From: Tubiluchus corallicola
Lineage: Eukaryota > Priapulida > Priapulimorpha > Priapulimorphida > Tubiluchidae
Direction: 5' to 3'
NCBI GenBank assembly: GCA_030141605.1
Contig: JAQGDQ010000034.1
Span: forward strand, 186,001-250,000
DNA length: 64,000 nt
Below are positions 34,354 through 45,703 of the stretch, piece by piece. Both the position numbers and the translations under genes were made by a program. The notes beneath the pieces are model-generated. The model did not search any database and had not been told where the DNA came from. It saw only the letters and a list, made by a program, of their open reading frames with translations. Numbering within the stretch: position 1 is the first letter of the stretch; each line of letters opens with the position of its first letter.

Positions 34354-35888
34354 TAGACACAAAGATTGTAAAGTTTTGATATATTATATACACTATATAC
34401 ACATACGTAGAGCAAAAAACTAAGCGTCTATTAACTAAGGGTACTAGATAGCTTGTATCCGTGGTAACGAGTTTTCTAAAATGTGTTAAGTATATAGTTC
34501 GGCAGTCAACTCGTATTAACAGGTCTAGGCAACCTTGTACTGCGTGAATCTTGCATTAACGGCTATTGTGCTGTACTATAAATACTAACATACTGGTTGC
34601 ATAAACATTCTTCAGCTGGTCAAAGGGCAGTTACACGTATACTCGCGTTTCATAATAGAAGTTCCGATGTATAGAATGCATGCCAGTTTCTGTTTCCCAA
34701 GTAAACAAATTAAACTCGGGAACAGCGGGATTTCTGCATTTTAGTATATTGAAGTAAATAATATCCTGAGAGAAGAATATAAATTCATCATTTTTAGCTC
34801 ATACAGTCCTGCTCTAGCAAAAGCTCCATAATTGTATTCGTCATTCGTGACATGCTTGACTTAAGAGGGAGGAATAAAATTGGCTTTGTTTTGCTCAGCC
34901 AGCACTTTGTCCATTACTTAATTAATCTCCAGTGGAGCGGGCCTTGTTAATGATGAGTCACTAGTGTGGGCTGTTAGTGGCACACATTGGACGCTGGTCA
35001 TTACTTACTGGACATGGTGACCTGAAAATCGCTTTCGATTTTTTTGGTTTATTGAACAAGCATTGTAGGAGAGTAGTAGTAATTGTTTTTAATTTGGATG
35101 TTTTTCATACTAAGACCTGTAGACAAAATCCATTTCGACTTAGTTGACAGGAAATTGTTAATTTAGGCAGTAATCTTTCATACCAGTAATTAGTCAATTT
35201 GGAAATGTAGAAGAGATCTTTTTGCGGCTAGATTTTCCCATTTCCGGTCCACAACCCGCAGTGCCTCCGTGTGAAAGCTGATTTCAGTGGAGACAAGCGT
35301 GTATATATATTTTTTCTATATGGAGGCTGGGGTGGCATACAGGGTTAATGCTTTCTTGGGAGCAGTGAGCAGTTTTGGGAAGGGTGTGGATAGTCCTACT
35401 CTAAAGTATATTAATGGCATTGAAACACCACTTAATTTCAGTTAGGTGTAGCAGTTTTATTCAATTAATGCTTGGATTATGCTTGATGCTAACAAATGCT
35501 ATATTGATCTTTGCAATGGTTGTGCATTACACCTTTCTATTGATTCTCTGCTGTTCTAAGCTGGTTATTCATATGATTCTCACTTGTATTGCAGTTTCCC
35601 TTTGCAAGGCTACCTTGACTTTAAGATATATCTGACGAAATAAATCTATCGACTTTTTTTCAAATAAGTGATTCTGTGAATATCTGTATGTCTGGCTAGA
35701 TATTTGAATTTAGACCTTTATTTCAGAATTTCTTTCATATAAAACAGAAGTTAAAAACATGCAAAATAAAAGAGCATTATTCAAGAAATTAGTAAAACAC
35801 ACTAAGCAGCACGTACAATTACTCCCCCTCTATGAAACATTTCTTATATAAGGGATTAACTTTCAACTGTTATGATCCTTGAAGAACA

Positions 35889-36010
35889 CGGTGGTTTAGC
35901 TTTTGACATAGCCCGCTAAGCCGGCGGTCCATAGTTCAAATTCAGCCTGTGCTCCAACTTATTTCTATTTTTCAATGTTTGGTTTCAAAATTTAATTGAT
36001 CGTGAATTTG
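35889..36010 (+). repeat. tRNA-headed SINE-like repeat (family S1, copy 1)
   Basis: A degenerate tRNA-like head with B box GTTCAAATTCA (35934-35944) is followed by a T-rich link and the body TTTGGTTTCAAAATTTAATTG. The body is shared with copies at 52660-52765 (minus) and 52835-52965 (plus). Confidence 0.5.
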
Positions 36011-36046
36011 TAGACTTCTTACTATATTGTATGTAACCATTTAGAT

Positions 36047-36341
36047 CAGTGATTCCCAACCTTTTTTGACCCATTCCCCCATTTTGAAGGCCGCTGATTC
36101 TCGTTCCCCCTAGCCCACAAACAAAATGAAAAATGCATTTTTTTAATTCAATTTTTTTTAATTTCAACATTTTTTATTTATGAATAATAATACAATCTGT
36201 GGTCACCACATTCAATGTGACTCTTGCTCCTGTTGAGAGGACACGATTTTCTTGATTTTCGTTCCCCCCCTGGAGGTGGCTCATTACCCACCCACCCCCC
36301 CACCCCCAAGTGGGGAATTCCCTGCCGGTTCAGAACCCCTG
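36047..36341. mobile_element. hAT-type MITE with near-perfect 8-bp target duplication
   Basis: Starts CAGTGATTCCCAACC and ends GGTTCAGAACCCCTG, so the inverted ends match at about 11 of 15 positions. The flanks ATTTAGAT (36039-36046) and ATTTAAAT (36342-36349) differ by one base. TTCCCCC-type subterminal motifs repeat on both sides. Non-autonomous. Confidence 0.8.
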
Positions 36342-37065
36342 ATTTAAATGGTGGGATTGCGAAACTAATTTTGCCTACAACAAGTAACCCTTTGAGCTTT
36401 GACTATTTGAGTGTCAGAGGTTTGTAGGTGGACGAACAGAATTGTAGTAGTGCGCATAAATTTTCGAATCACAGGACAAGAACTCTAAGGCAGCTACAGT
36501 TTTTGAAATAATTTAAACATCTCAATGTTCTTTGTTTTTCTCTTGTGACACTTTGTTTACGTACTGATCTTGGTTGACTGCCTTTTTTCACCTCTTTGTC
36601 ATCTTGTTATGTTATCTTTGCTTAACTGCTTCAGCTTCTTTTGCTTTGCTGCTGAGTCTGCTCTACTTCCTTCTCCTCTTCCTCCTGGGAGGCATCCGGA
36701 CATTCCGAATGCATTCTAACCACATGGCTCGTCTCATGATAGTGGCAGGATGCTGTTGGGATGCTTTCATCATCATCTTTCTCCATGGCAACAGGCGTTT
36801 TTATTATGACAAGCGTTTATCCTAGAGACTATTACAAGGTTTGGGATGTAACATAGGTGTAGATCCATTAACTGTTACAGATACGGAATACAGATGAACT
36901 GGCTCGCTTTTAGAATCTATACTGACGATGTGTAAAATTGCTGCTCGTATGTTGAAAGCTTTACATAACGCGGGCCATTCGATGTGTATGTTTGCACTGT
37001 TGTAGGGGTGTTTTTATGTCATGTCTGCATGTGAGCAACTATTGTTGAAACAAATTTAGGCTAAC

Positions 37066-37202
37066 GTTTACAATTCCCCTCACACAAGAAATTAGTTCGT
37101 GAAGCGGACTAGGATTAGGGTTTGGATTAGCGCTAGTGTCAGGGTTGGGTTAGAGGTAGGGGTGAGGAACTGAGGGTATTTTTTGTGTGGGGAATTGTAA
37201 AC
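37066..37202. mobile_element. 137-bp inverted-repeat element with telomere-like core
   Basis: GTTTACAATTCCCCTCACACAA at the left and the complement of TTGTGTGGGGAATTGTAAAC at the right form about 20-base inverted repeats. The interior is one-sided G-rich with GGATTAGGGTTTGGATTAG and GGGTTGGGTTAGAGG. Foldback MITE structure; no obvious target duplication. Confidence 0.7.
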
Positions 37203-39143
37203 TCCTTCCCAACTTTAACACTGTTAGTTTGGTTCAGTCAGAAATTGATTGTTGTAAATCGTGTGAGAATTCTAAAGAATCATTGTAAAGTTTCTCACAG
37301 ACGATATTTGAACCTTAAGATCAATTTTTCAATTAAATTTTGTGTGATATTTGTGCATCATCATAGTAATACTGATACAGTCTTATTTCAACAACTTTGC
37401 ATCTAAATGTAGTAAATTGTTTATAAACATGTGTTGAGTAAGTTAAAAAGAATATGTTATGTTTTTTTATTTGTCAATAACATAGCTGTCTCGCTTCTTA
37501 GTACTTGACGCTAAGCCCATCTTTGCTTTCTAATTGCATCTCTGCTGTCTAATTGCATGATCTTGGTAACCATGGGAACCGTGCACCTTCATGAGTTTTG
37601 TTGATCGCTTCCTCTGTTGTTTGTATACAAAACTGCTCAAAGAAGCCAAAGCGAAAATAGTTTTCCTGGTTTGTTATATCGATTGAAATGCACGTATATA
37701 ACATTTTTCCAGAATCTCATAAACTGTAAACTGGTTATTGCGCTGCAAGAAGTATCCAAAAAGATTGTGAAGAAGTTTGCTATCTTCTGAATGTGCAAAA
37801 ATTATAGACCAACAGGGGCAGATTGTTATAGCATAATATGAGGAAATTAAGCAGGTCTGCCGGGAACATTGTCAAAAATCGGTTTTCATATTTTGCAAAC
37901 CAGAACAGTCTTTTACCTATATTTTGTATATTAAATCAATACTTTTATGAGCTTAGAACTCATCATTTCCTAATTAAATTATATGTTAATATTGGGAAAA
38001 GCAGTGTTAGTGTTGCTAAGTTGTCAAAAATCAAGTATTGACGTACATAAGCCCATTTTAGGGCACTGTCAAAAAATATGACAAAATGAAAAGAACTTGA
38101 CAAGAAGCAAGATGACAGACAAGAATTTTATATGCGTTAAGTGTCATATTTGTCCTGTTCTCGCTGCTGCTGAGATCACTGCCACTGTTGTGTGTGCAAA
38201 CGTGGCACGAGAAATGTCACATCGCTAAATCGTGTGATTGATTTTTAATTTTAGAACTACGACGAGATATTTCGGTTGGCATTTTAACTTATATCTCATT
38301 GGTCTCCCTCAGCACACAGCAGATATCTTACCAAGTACGAACTCTAGACGCTGCTGCTTAAGGAGGGGGGGGCAAGTATCTGCACAAACGTTTTATCTTA
38401 ACACTAGCAAGCACAATTTCCATGGAACCAACAAGTGCCTTAACCAGTTTAAAATTGGTTAATATAAAATTTCAAGTGTTTGCCAGTTAGTAAAATTTAA
38501 ATCTTATAGTCTGGTTAACTGGTTTTATGATAATTAAATGATGATTTATCTCTATACTTTGTCTAATCTCTTCCGAGGCTAAAAAATCAAAATTGCATCT
38601 TACATTATCTCTATTATCATTAATGGTGTTACTAACCACTAAGTGTTATACTTAGTATTCCCATTTTGTAGGGTTAAAAGTGTGAAACATAATATGTTTT
38701 TTATGTAATCTGCACATTTGATGACATTTTAAGAAATCTGAATTGGTTGTGAAAAGCTAAAACAATTTAACCGTACACGCCACCATTGTGCAGTATGCAC
38801 TTTTCTTAAACGTTACTCACTGCTGCTGATGGGCTGGTGATGAAGAAATCTGAATCAGCGTCTTAACTTACTCTACTGTTGTTTAACGTACTCTAGATAC
38901 AGCTGCTGATTCACACCAAAGATCAACTTACACATATTTCACATGATGCAGATTGCAACAGCTGCTGGTTATCATAATAAGCCAATTAAAATGTATTTAT
39001 TAGTAGGTAGCCAGAACGAAAGTGGTGTGCAATATGGCGCCAGGGTTGTTGGCTTTGTTGTAAACTGTTGTTTGCGCAGTAACATTTATAGATGATCATA
39101 TTTGAGAACTTCATTCTTTTCAATTTTGATTTTTCTTTCACAG

Positions 39144-39343
39144 TGAACACAATTGAGAGTTTGCTGCTTGGCTGTTACTAACAGCCTGCATTTCTAATAC
39201 TTGAAGCACTGGGCTCAGCGGAATCTAGCACATAGCTGAGTGGATAATCTGATAATCTGACACCGTTAATACAGCTTGGACACTGTGCGTTACCTTTTTG
39301 GCACCAAGTGTTTGTGGTGTATTAGCAACAGTCACGGAAAATT
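39144..39343 (+). other. Probable 5' untranslated part of the tau/MAP first coding exon
   Basis: TTTTTCTTTCACAG ends at 39143, a good acceptor. The 200 bases to the ATG at 39344 have no long open frame. If the acceptor is used, at least one untranslated exon lies further upstream. Confidence 0.35.
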
Positions 39344-39419
39344 ATGGAAGAAATGATGGTTGAACCGGAGGCCGGTGGTGAGGAGCAACATCAGGCGGAC
39401 AATATCAAAATTAATGGAG
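39344..39419 (+). CDS. Tau/MAP2/MAP4-like protein, first coding exon
   Basis: Encodes MEEMMVEPEAGGEEQHQAD..., an acidic N-terminus as in the projection domain of tau-family proteins, and stops at donor GGAG|GTACAA in phase 1. The next phase-compatible exon is 14 kb downstream. The join is inferred from phase and from acidic content continuing in that exon; missing small exons in between are possible. Confidence 0.55.
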
Positions 39420-39436
39420 GTACAAAGTCGTAAATT

Positions 39437-39472
39437 TATTATTATTATTATTATTATTATTTATTATTATTA
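39437..39472. repeat. ATT trinucleotide microsatellite
   Basis: (ATT)n run just 17 bases after the donor of the first tau/MAP exon. Confidence 0.85.
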
Positions 39473-40275
39473 TTTTTTAATACAGATTGTCTAACAGGGA
39501 AAGTGGAAATGTGTCCCTTGGAAGTAATGTGTTACTGATTGGAAGTGCCAGTTGATTTCCTTCCTGAAGCAGTTGGTCCCTTAATTAACAGGAAAACATG
39601 TTTCTGGTAAAGAACCATGCCTAATATGCATACCTGCATCAGAAAACTAGATTTAAAGGCAGCCTTTCTGAATCTAGGAAGCTTTATGGTGAAAATGTTA
39701 GAATCAGCAGCAAAATGGGTTTTAGGACCAAAATGTTGGTATTTTGGGAGGTACTGCCGTTAGACAATACAAGAAACGTTAAATATCACAAGTAGCTGTG
39801 AAACGCGTTTTGTATTTTCAAAACTTTGCAGAATGCCAGTTGTCTCTCCCACTATCACTGACTTGCTGCTACGACCGCCTTGTTAAAAGCTTGTAGCATC
39901 CCGCAGAAAAACAGGTTCCTCTTTTAAACAGAGGTCGAATGCATAAAAAACAACAGCTGACCCATGGCGAGTAAACAGCCTGGGAATTAATGTGAGTAAT
40001 TTGCATGAAATATCTATTGTGCTAAAACAATGGGTCCATGTTCCATGTATCCTGAAAACAATAAGTGGAGATTGTTGACCTGAAATTGGTAAAATACTCA
40101 AATTACTCATCCAGTATGTTGTACAGCAGAGCGTGTCGAACTTCAATAAAAAAATTATGTTAAAAGTTGACATCTATACCACAGTAATTTGGTGAATAAA
40201 TAGGCAGACAAAATTCACAATTACGCGAGAAATGCTTTCTCCGAATTTCTGTAGTCAAGCAGCAAGGTAGTAACC

Positions 40276-40529
40276 AATATTTTTTGGTTTATATAAGTAC
40301 TTTCCCGTTACTTTCTAAGTCTTTCCAGATAATGTTTGTAAAAAAAGTGAGTACATTAAATATATTTACATACTTGAGGGTGTTTGCAAGTAACACAGGC
40401 TTAATATTTTTTGGTTTATATAAGTACTTTCCGGTTATTTTCTAAGTTTTTCCAGATATTATTCCTAAAGTAAGTGAGTACGTTAAACATATTTACATTC
40501 TTGAGGGTTTTTGCAAGTTACACAGGCTC
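40276..40529. repeat. 127-bp tandem duplication, two copies
   Basis: AATATTTTTTGGTTTATATA starts at 40276 and again at 40403. The two copies match closely to CACAGGC at their ends. Confidence 0.85.
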
Positions 40530-42848
40530 CATAGTTGCAAAGAAAAAACAATTTTATAATTGAATGATTAATTAAGACCTGATGGCCTAAAAGCTTTGTA
40601 GTCTGTTAAGAGATAGTTAATGCTGATACGTTGAGATGAGGAAGATCCTCATCTGGTTGTTGTGACCTTGTGAGGTCAAATGATCTGAATCGAGTAGCCA
40701 GTTGCGACCAAGAAAACATGCACAAGGCTGTTTGCGTTCCTACTAATGCTAACTACTAGAAATTTCTTGCTGAGGAAAGCGAACTCTTACTGCTGTTTCA
40801 TTTGGGATAGAAAAGTTTTATCGCTCTTGTGTCAATTGCTTTACGAAAGATCTGCACGTTACTGGTAATTTGAAACGGTAGGTTTTATGACCTGTGGTAA
40901 AACGAAAATTTAGCATACTAGTCTGATACAGTATCTACAGGATTGACAAGCATGTACAGGCTTGCCTTCCTCATCGGTCCAAGTAAATCCTGAGGTAACA
41001 CAGGAGTATTCAATTTGTGGATGAAGCTTTTTTAAAAGAAACTTTTTTAAATGGCAAAATTTGCATCGACTTCTGCAATACTTAGGAGGGGACGAAAAAT
41101 GAAAATTTTGTTCAGTTAATTTAAACCAGGATATTTATCAGTTGCAAATAAAGCGTTAAGACAAAACTGGAGATCTCTTATCCATGTTGACAAGTACAGT
41201 ATTTAGTCCAGTATTTATGTATTTATACAGTATACAGTAAACAGTGTTGCTCGCGACCCGTTTTTGCCTCATATTTTGTAACATGCATGGTGTTATCTAA
41301 GAAAAATGATTATGACATAAAGTTCTGCAAGACGAAAACTATACTTTCTCTCACGCCTGGGTTTGGTTTGTTACATTTAACGGAAAACTTATCTCCGGCA
41401 ACCACAGCGTGTGCCATCCAGCCCCCTTTCGATATCCAACACGTTGTCCGCTACTTTATCTACCCATACACCAGTGTCAATAATTCGCTTACTTTCCACA
41501 AAATGCCATTATGAGCTTTCAACTGCTCAAGGATATCTACATATTGTTAGTAAGAAGATTGTACATATGCAGACATAAACATGTAAGAGTTATACCAGTG
41601 GTATATTTCAGTCTTCAACCAGACGACCGGTTTAGTTTATTTACTCAAGCATAATTTCAGTTATCAGTCAAAGTAAACGCCGCCTTGTATTAGGTTGGTG
41701 ATCGAATCAATATTGATTCTGGTTGGATCAGTAGCTATCAGTGTTGTTGTCTTGTGACTCAATGTGCTCAACGTCAATATTCAGGCCCGCTTGTCTATAT
41801 ATTAGGATAGAATGACTGCACAGTTAAGGCACGTCCATATTCTAATATCTGGTCATGGTAACTAGCAAATTGTTCACGTGTGTGCAGACGTTTGACGGGT
41901 AAATTACACGCGTCTCTATGTAGAGCAGCAACCGTGACAAACTGGATTTTCCCATTCTGTGTAGTTCCTGTGTAATACCATTGATGGCACTGGCTTGCAA
42001 TGCATGCTGTAGTTCATCTGATAAACCGCAAGAGGTGTTGATTTAAAGATGTTTGACAATGTATTTATCATTATCTTAGCTGACCAGTGGGCGTGCAAAA
42101 GTAGAAAAGCGGTATTAATATGAACAGATTCGTTTAGTCACTACGTTATGGCTGCTGCTATACCACAACCTATATTACGAAAATAAATGATTTCCAGTTT
42201 CAACGCTTTATTTTCAGCCATTGTTATCGAGGTTTGAATTAATTGAACAAAATCTTTCATTTTTGTACCCGAGCGTCTGGTGATTTACAAACATTTTTGG
42301 TACGACGCGTACACTTCATGATCTTTCATTTAGTAAGCAGTTTAAAAAATAATAAATTAAACAGCTCTAATTAATCAACTAATTAACAAAGGGATTGCTC
42401 TTAAATGCTTTTGTTTTGAACCAAATACGTCCTGACTAATCGTCCTACCAAATTCAACTGGATAAATACATTTGGAGTTATAGTAGTTTATTCCACCATC
42501 TCAAGCAAATTGCATTACAAAATGCAAGATACAGCTAGTATACGTAATCATATACATAAAGCTTCTGCGGAATTATGAGTGGGGAGAAGCGAGAATGTAG
42601 AGATTAGTACAATGAAAAGTGAGTGAGGTGCTGAAAGCCTGAAGGGATGGTAGTAGTGGTATAACAATGGTGCTTCGGAATAATTTCAAACAAGGAAAAC
42701 AATGTTAATTTAAAAAATAAATCGTTCACCTATTATGTGCTATATGTAACTGCTGCCGAAGAAGAGAAATTGGACTCAAAAGGTAGTATATAAGAAATCT
42801 ACATTTTTTTCGTTATTCGCGATTTAAATTTGCTAATGGTGGTTATCT

Positions 42849-42850
<2 letters not shown>

Positions 42851-42905
<55 letters not shown>

Positions 42906-42951
42906 CGTTCGTGCATGCGTGCGTGCGTGAGAGAGAGAGAGAGAGAGAGAG
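42851..42951. repeat. Compound GT/GCGT/GA microsatellite
   Basis: A perfect (GT)n of about 50 bases is followed by GCGT-like units and a (GA)n run to 42951. Alternating purine-pyrimidine stretches of this kind can adopt Z-DNA. Confidence 0.95.
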
Positions 42952-43054
42952 TTAAAAAAGTGTGACAGACAGTGAGGAAATCGCAGAATCACCAGATTTT
43001 GTTTAGGACCCAAGCTGACGGCGTCTAATAACGTGTATTGTAAAATATCTGACC

Positions 43055-43073
43055 TATATATATATATATATAT
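43055..43073. repeat. TA dinucleotide run
   Basis: Short perfect (TA)n. Confidence 0.9.
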
Positions 43074-43200
43074 AATACTAAGTACACGCGTAGGGTATAA
43101 TTAAAAAATTACAAAATGTTCTTTACGATATGTCCGAACCTTCCAAATACGTCACGCCAGCTAACACACCACAAGTAATTAATGATCTGTGCATTTAGAC

Positions 43201-43822
43201 CAGTGGTTCCCAACCGGGGGTACGCGTACCCCCTGGGGGTACGCAACAGCAATGCCAGGGGTACGCAGAAGGTGTGTCAGTGTGGCGATGCCCTGTCACT
43301 TCGCCCAAGTTTCAGAGCTAATTATTTATAATTTACTTGTAATATCGAAAATCGTAAAACAGTCAAACTTGCCACAAAAATTTGTATATTGATATCTTCT
43401 GTATTACACAACTTGCGGTGTGAAACAAAAACTTCTATGACAATTTCACAAACAAAGACGCTAACGAACTTTTTTATAACACTAGTAATCTAAACAAGCA
43501 TGTCCGCCCTTTTACACTCGTCTTCTGCTGACTCGTGCGCGCCGAAACAATACCTGGTCACGTGACCATTCTGATTGCCTGATTTCCTTGTATTGATGTT
43601 TTCATATTCGAGAAAGTTGTTCAAATTACGTATTTCTTAATAATCAGTGATAAAATTCATGTTTTCAAAAAAAGTTAAAATAAAAAAATGTCGATAATAT
43701 TAATCGTTGTTTTCTGGAAACTGGTTTTTCAAACGATTTGTTGAAAAATATCAGGTGGGGGTACGCTGAAGATCGCCACATTTAGAAGGGGTACTTGGCA
43801 AGGAAAAGGTTGGGAACTACTG
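43201..43822. mobile_element. hAT MITE (SPIN-like ends) with perfect 8-bp target duplication
   Basis: The ends CAGTGGTTCCCAACC and GGTTGGGAACTACTG form inverted repeats with one mismatch. ATTTAGAC flanks both sides exactly (43193-43200 and 43823-43830). A subterminal palindrome GGGGGTACGCGTACCCCC is followed by repeated GGGGTACGC units, the layout seen in SPIN-type hAT MITEs. 622 bases, no transposase. It is a young insertion in the tau/MAP first intron. Confidence 0.95.
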
Positions 43823-44264
43823 ATTTAGACTGTATTACGTCTTGAGTTCTGGAAAGTCTTGGAAAGAGACATGTTGCAAGAACCTGGAGCCTTGAAAATT
43901 ATTGGCGTTGCGTCTTTGATCTCATTACGTACCGCCTGTGAACCATATCGATGACTCATGTTTTAAAAACACTACGCATTATTATTAAAATCTGGTCAAT
44001 TTTATTACTCCTTAATAGTTTTTCGCTCTTCCGGAATTGGAGCGTTCGGTTTATGGGGTGTTTAAAAATGCAAGTTTTCCGTCGCTAAGCAACGGTGATG
44101 GATTTCTATGAGTCGCGGAATGCAATAAAATCTTTATTTCAAAACTATTGTCAGGAAGTGGTCCTCAACACCATAGATTTGCTGCTGGTTACCAAGTTTA
44201 CGGTGTGGGTGTAATTGAGTTCCATGTTGATTTACGACCTTTTTAGGGGTTGAAATTCGAAAGT

Positions 44265-44268
<4 letters not shown>

Positions 44269-44321
<53 letters not shown>

Positions 44322-44354
44322 CTCTCTCCTCTCTCTCTCCCCCCTCTCTCTCTC
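44269..44354. repeat. CT dinucleotide tract
   Basis: (CT)n of about 50 bases continuing as CCTCTCT-rich pyrimidine sequence. The long open frames on both strands here are artefacts of the repeat. Confidence 0.95.
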
Positions 44355-44780
44355 ATTCTCACTTTCTTTCTTCTATCTCTTACTTCTTTCTCTGTCTGTC
44401 TTTCTCTTCCACTGTGCCGTTCATTGTGCTCTCTCTCTCTCTTGTTGCCATTCACTCTATCAGCTCCTTATCGTCTTCATCATCGGTCACGGCACCTTCT
44501 TATGCGTTATTAATAATTAGGCATTTTCTTGTACAATTAACCCAGGAAACGTACAAAGATTTTTCACATAAATAATGCCAGTGAATATTTCGGAACGTTT
44601 CAATGCATATATCCGACTTCTACGTTTCTTAATTAATGTAAATTATGTAATTTGCGATGACGCATTTACTGTTTGGACAGTAGTATTGAGCTTCTACAGT
44701 ACAGGATGCGTAGCTAAACTCTACGTATTTGTAGGTACATTAGGTGTAAGAAATTAGAACCTTTAAAAATTTTGTCTTCT

Positions 44781-44830
44781 CTGGTACTCGAACTCAGAAT
44801 TTTCGCAGCCATGAATCAGTTCTTAATGAC
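44781..44830 (-). repeat. tRNA B-box-like fragment
   Basis: On the minus strand, GAGTTCGAGTACCAG is followed by a T-rich stretch; a probable tRNA-derived SINE remnant. Confidence 0.3.
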
Positions 44831-45644
44831 TGTAAGCATTTTATATGATTTACTGGGCTTTCGTATCTGAGAAATATAAGCACTTAAAATCGTTTGTAAA
44901 TTGTTCAAATGTCAGTGTGGTGTCTTTATCGAGGCCTCATTTCTTTAGTTTTCTGTGTTGCGGTCATGACATGGGAAAACCCCCATTTCTTTCCTATGAG
45001 CGATGATTTTTATTTCGTTTTTCATAGCACTGAATCTGTTAATGGAATCACAGGTTGTAAAACTGCTGTTTTAATCATTTTATAGACTCAGCACAATTGC
45101 CCAGGGCTGTTGCGTACGTCACATTACGCATTAATTTATTATCCGCGTAATAAAAGCAACAATTTGTCTTTGACAACTCAGGGCGGTAACATTTGTGTTG
45201 AGGGCGTGGCGCTATTACTATTTTATGATTTCGGTTGATCTTAGAGTGTGTTAGACTTTAATGTGAGTATCACTGAAATTCGTCGCTTCATCCTACCGCT
45301 CTAATTGGAAACGTAGGGTGCCGGCATTTGTGAATGGAACCCCCCGCCTAATGTGAAAATGAATAGTCTCATTAATATTAATTTAACAATAACATCGGCT
45401 ACTGCTCGTTGGTACGCTTAATTAGCCTTGTGGTAATTAGGCTTGGTGTGTACAAATTACAACCAGTGTTCTGCAGCGAAACTGAAAATGTCAATGTCTT
45501 TTTGAACGATGTTGTTTGAATATTGTGATTTTTTGCTAATTCGGTAGTGACTTTTATAGATTAAATGATTCCTGGATTAGTAGGTACAGTTCAGTACAAA
45601 ATAGGTTCCTAATTGTAGCACATATTTTTTGAAATAATATTGGT

Positions 45645-45703
45645 ATGATGATGATTGGATGTTGATGATGGTGGTGGTGATGGTGATGGTGATGATGACT
45701 GAT
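45645..45703. repeat. GATGGT-type microsatellite
   Basis: Imperfect (GAT)n/(GGT)n run, about 60 bases. Confidence 0.85.

Larger units (their letters stand above)
30314..39143. other. Intergenic region with MITEs
   Basis: The 3' untranslated region of zinc-finger gene 2 lies at the left; AATAAA at 32312 is one of several possible polyadenylation signals. No coding gene is supportable. The region contains a pogo-like MITE, a hAT-like MITE, a small inverted-repeat element, a SINE-like copy and local duplications, listed separately. Part of it may be the 5' flank of the tau/MAP gene. Confidence 0.4.

Noticed and set aside
36574-36825. Hydrophobic 83-codon frame resembling a membrane protein
   Set aside because: Composition follows a pyrimidine-rich stretch; no conserved motif, and the opposite strand is equally open.
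44250-44513. Long open frames across the CT tract
   Set aside because: Encoded Leu-Ser or Arg-Glu repeats are translation artefacts of a dinucleotide repeat.
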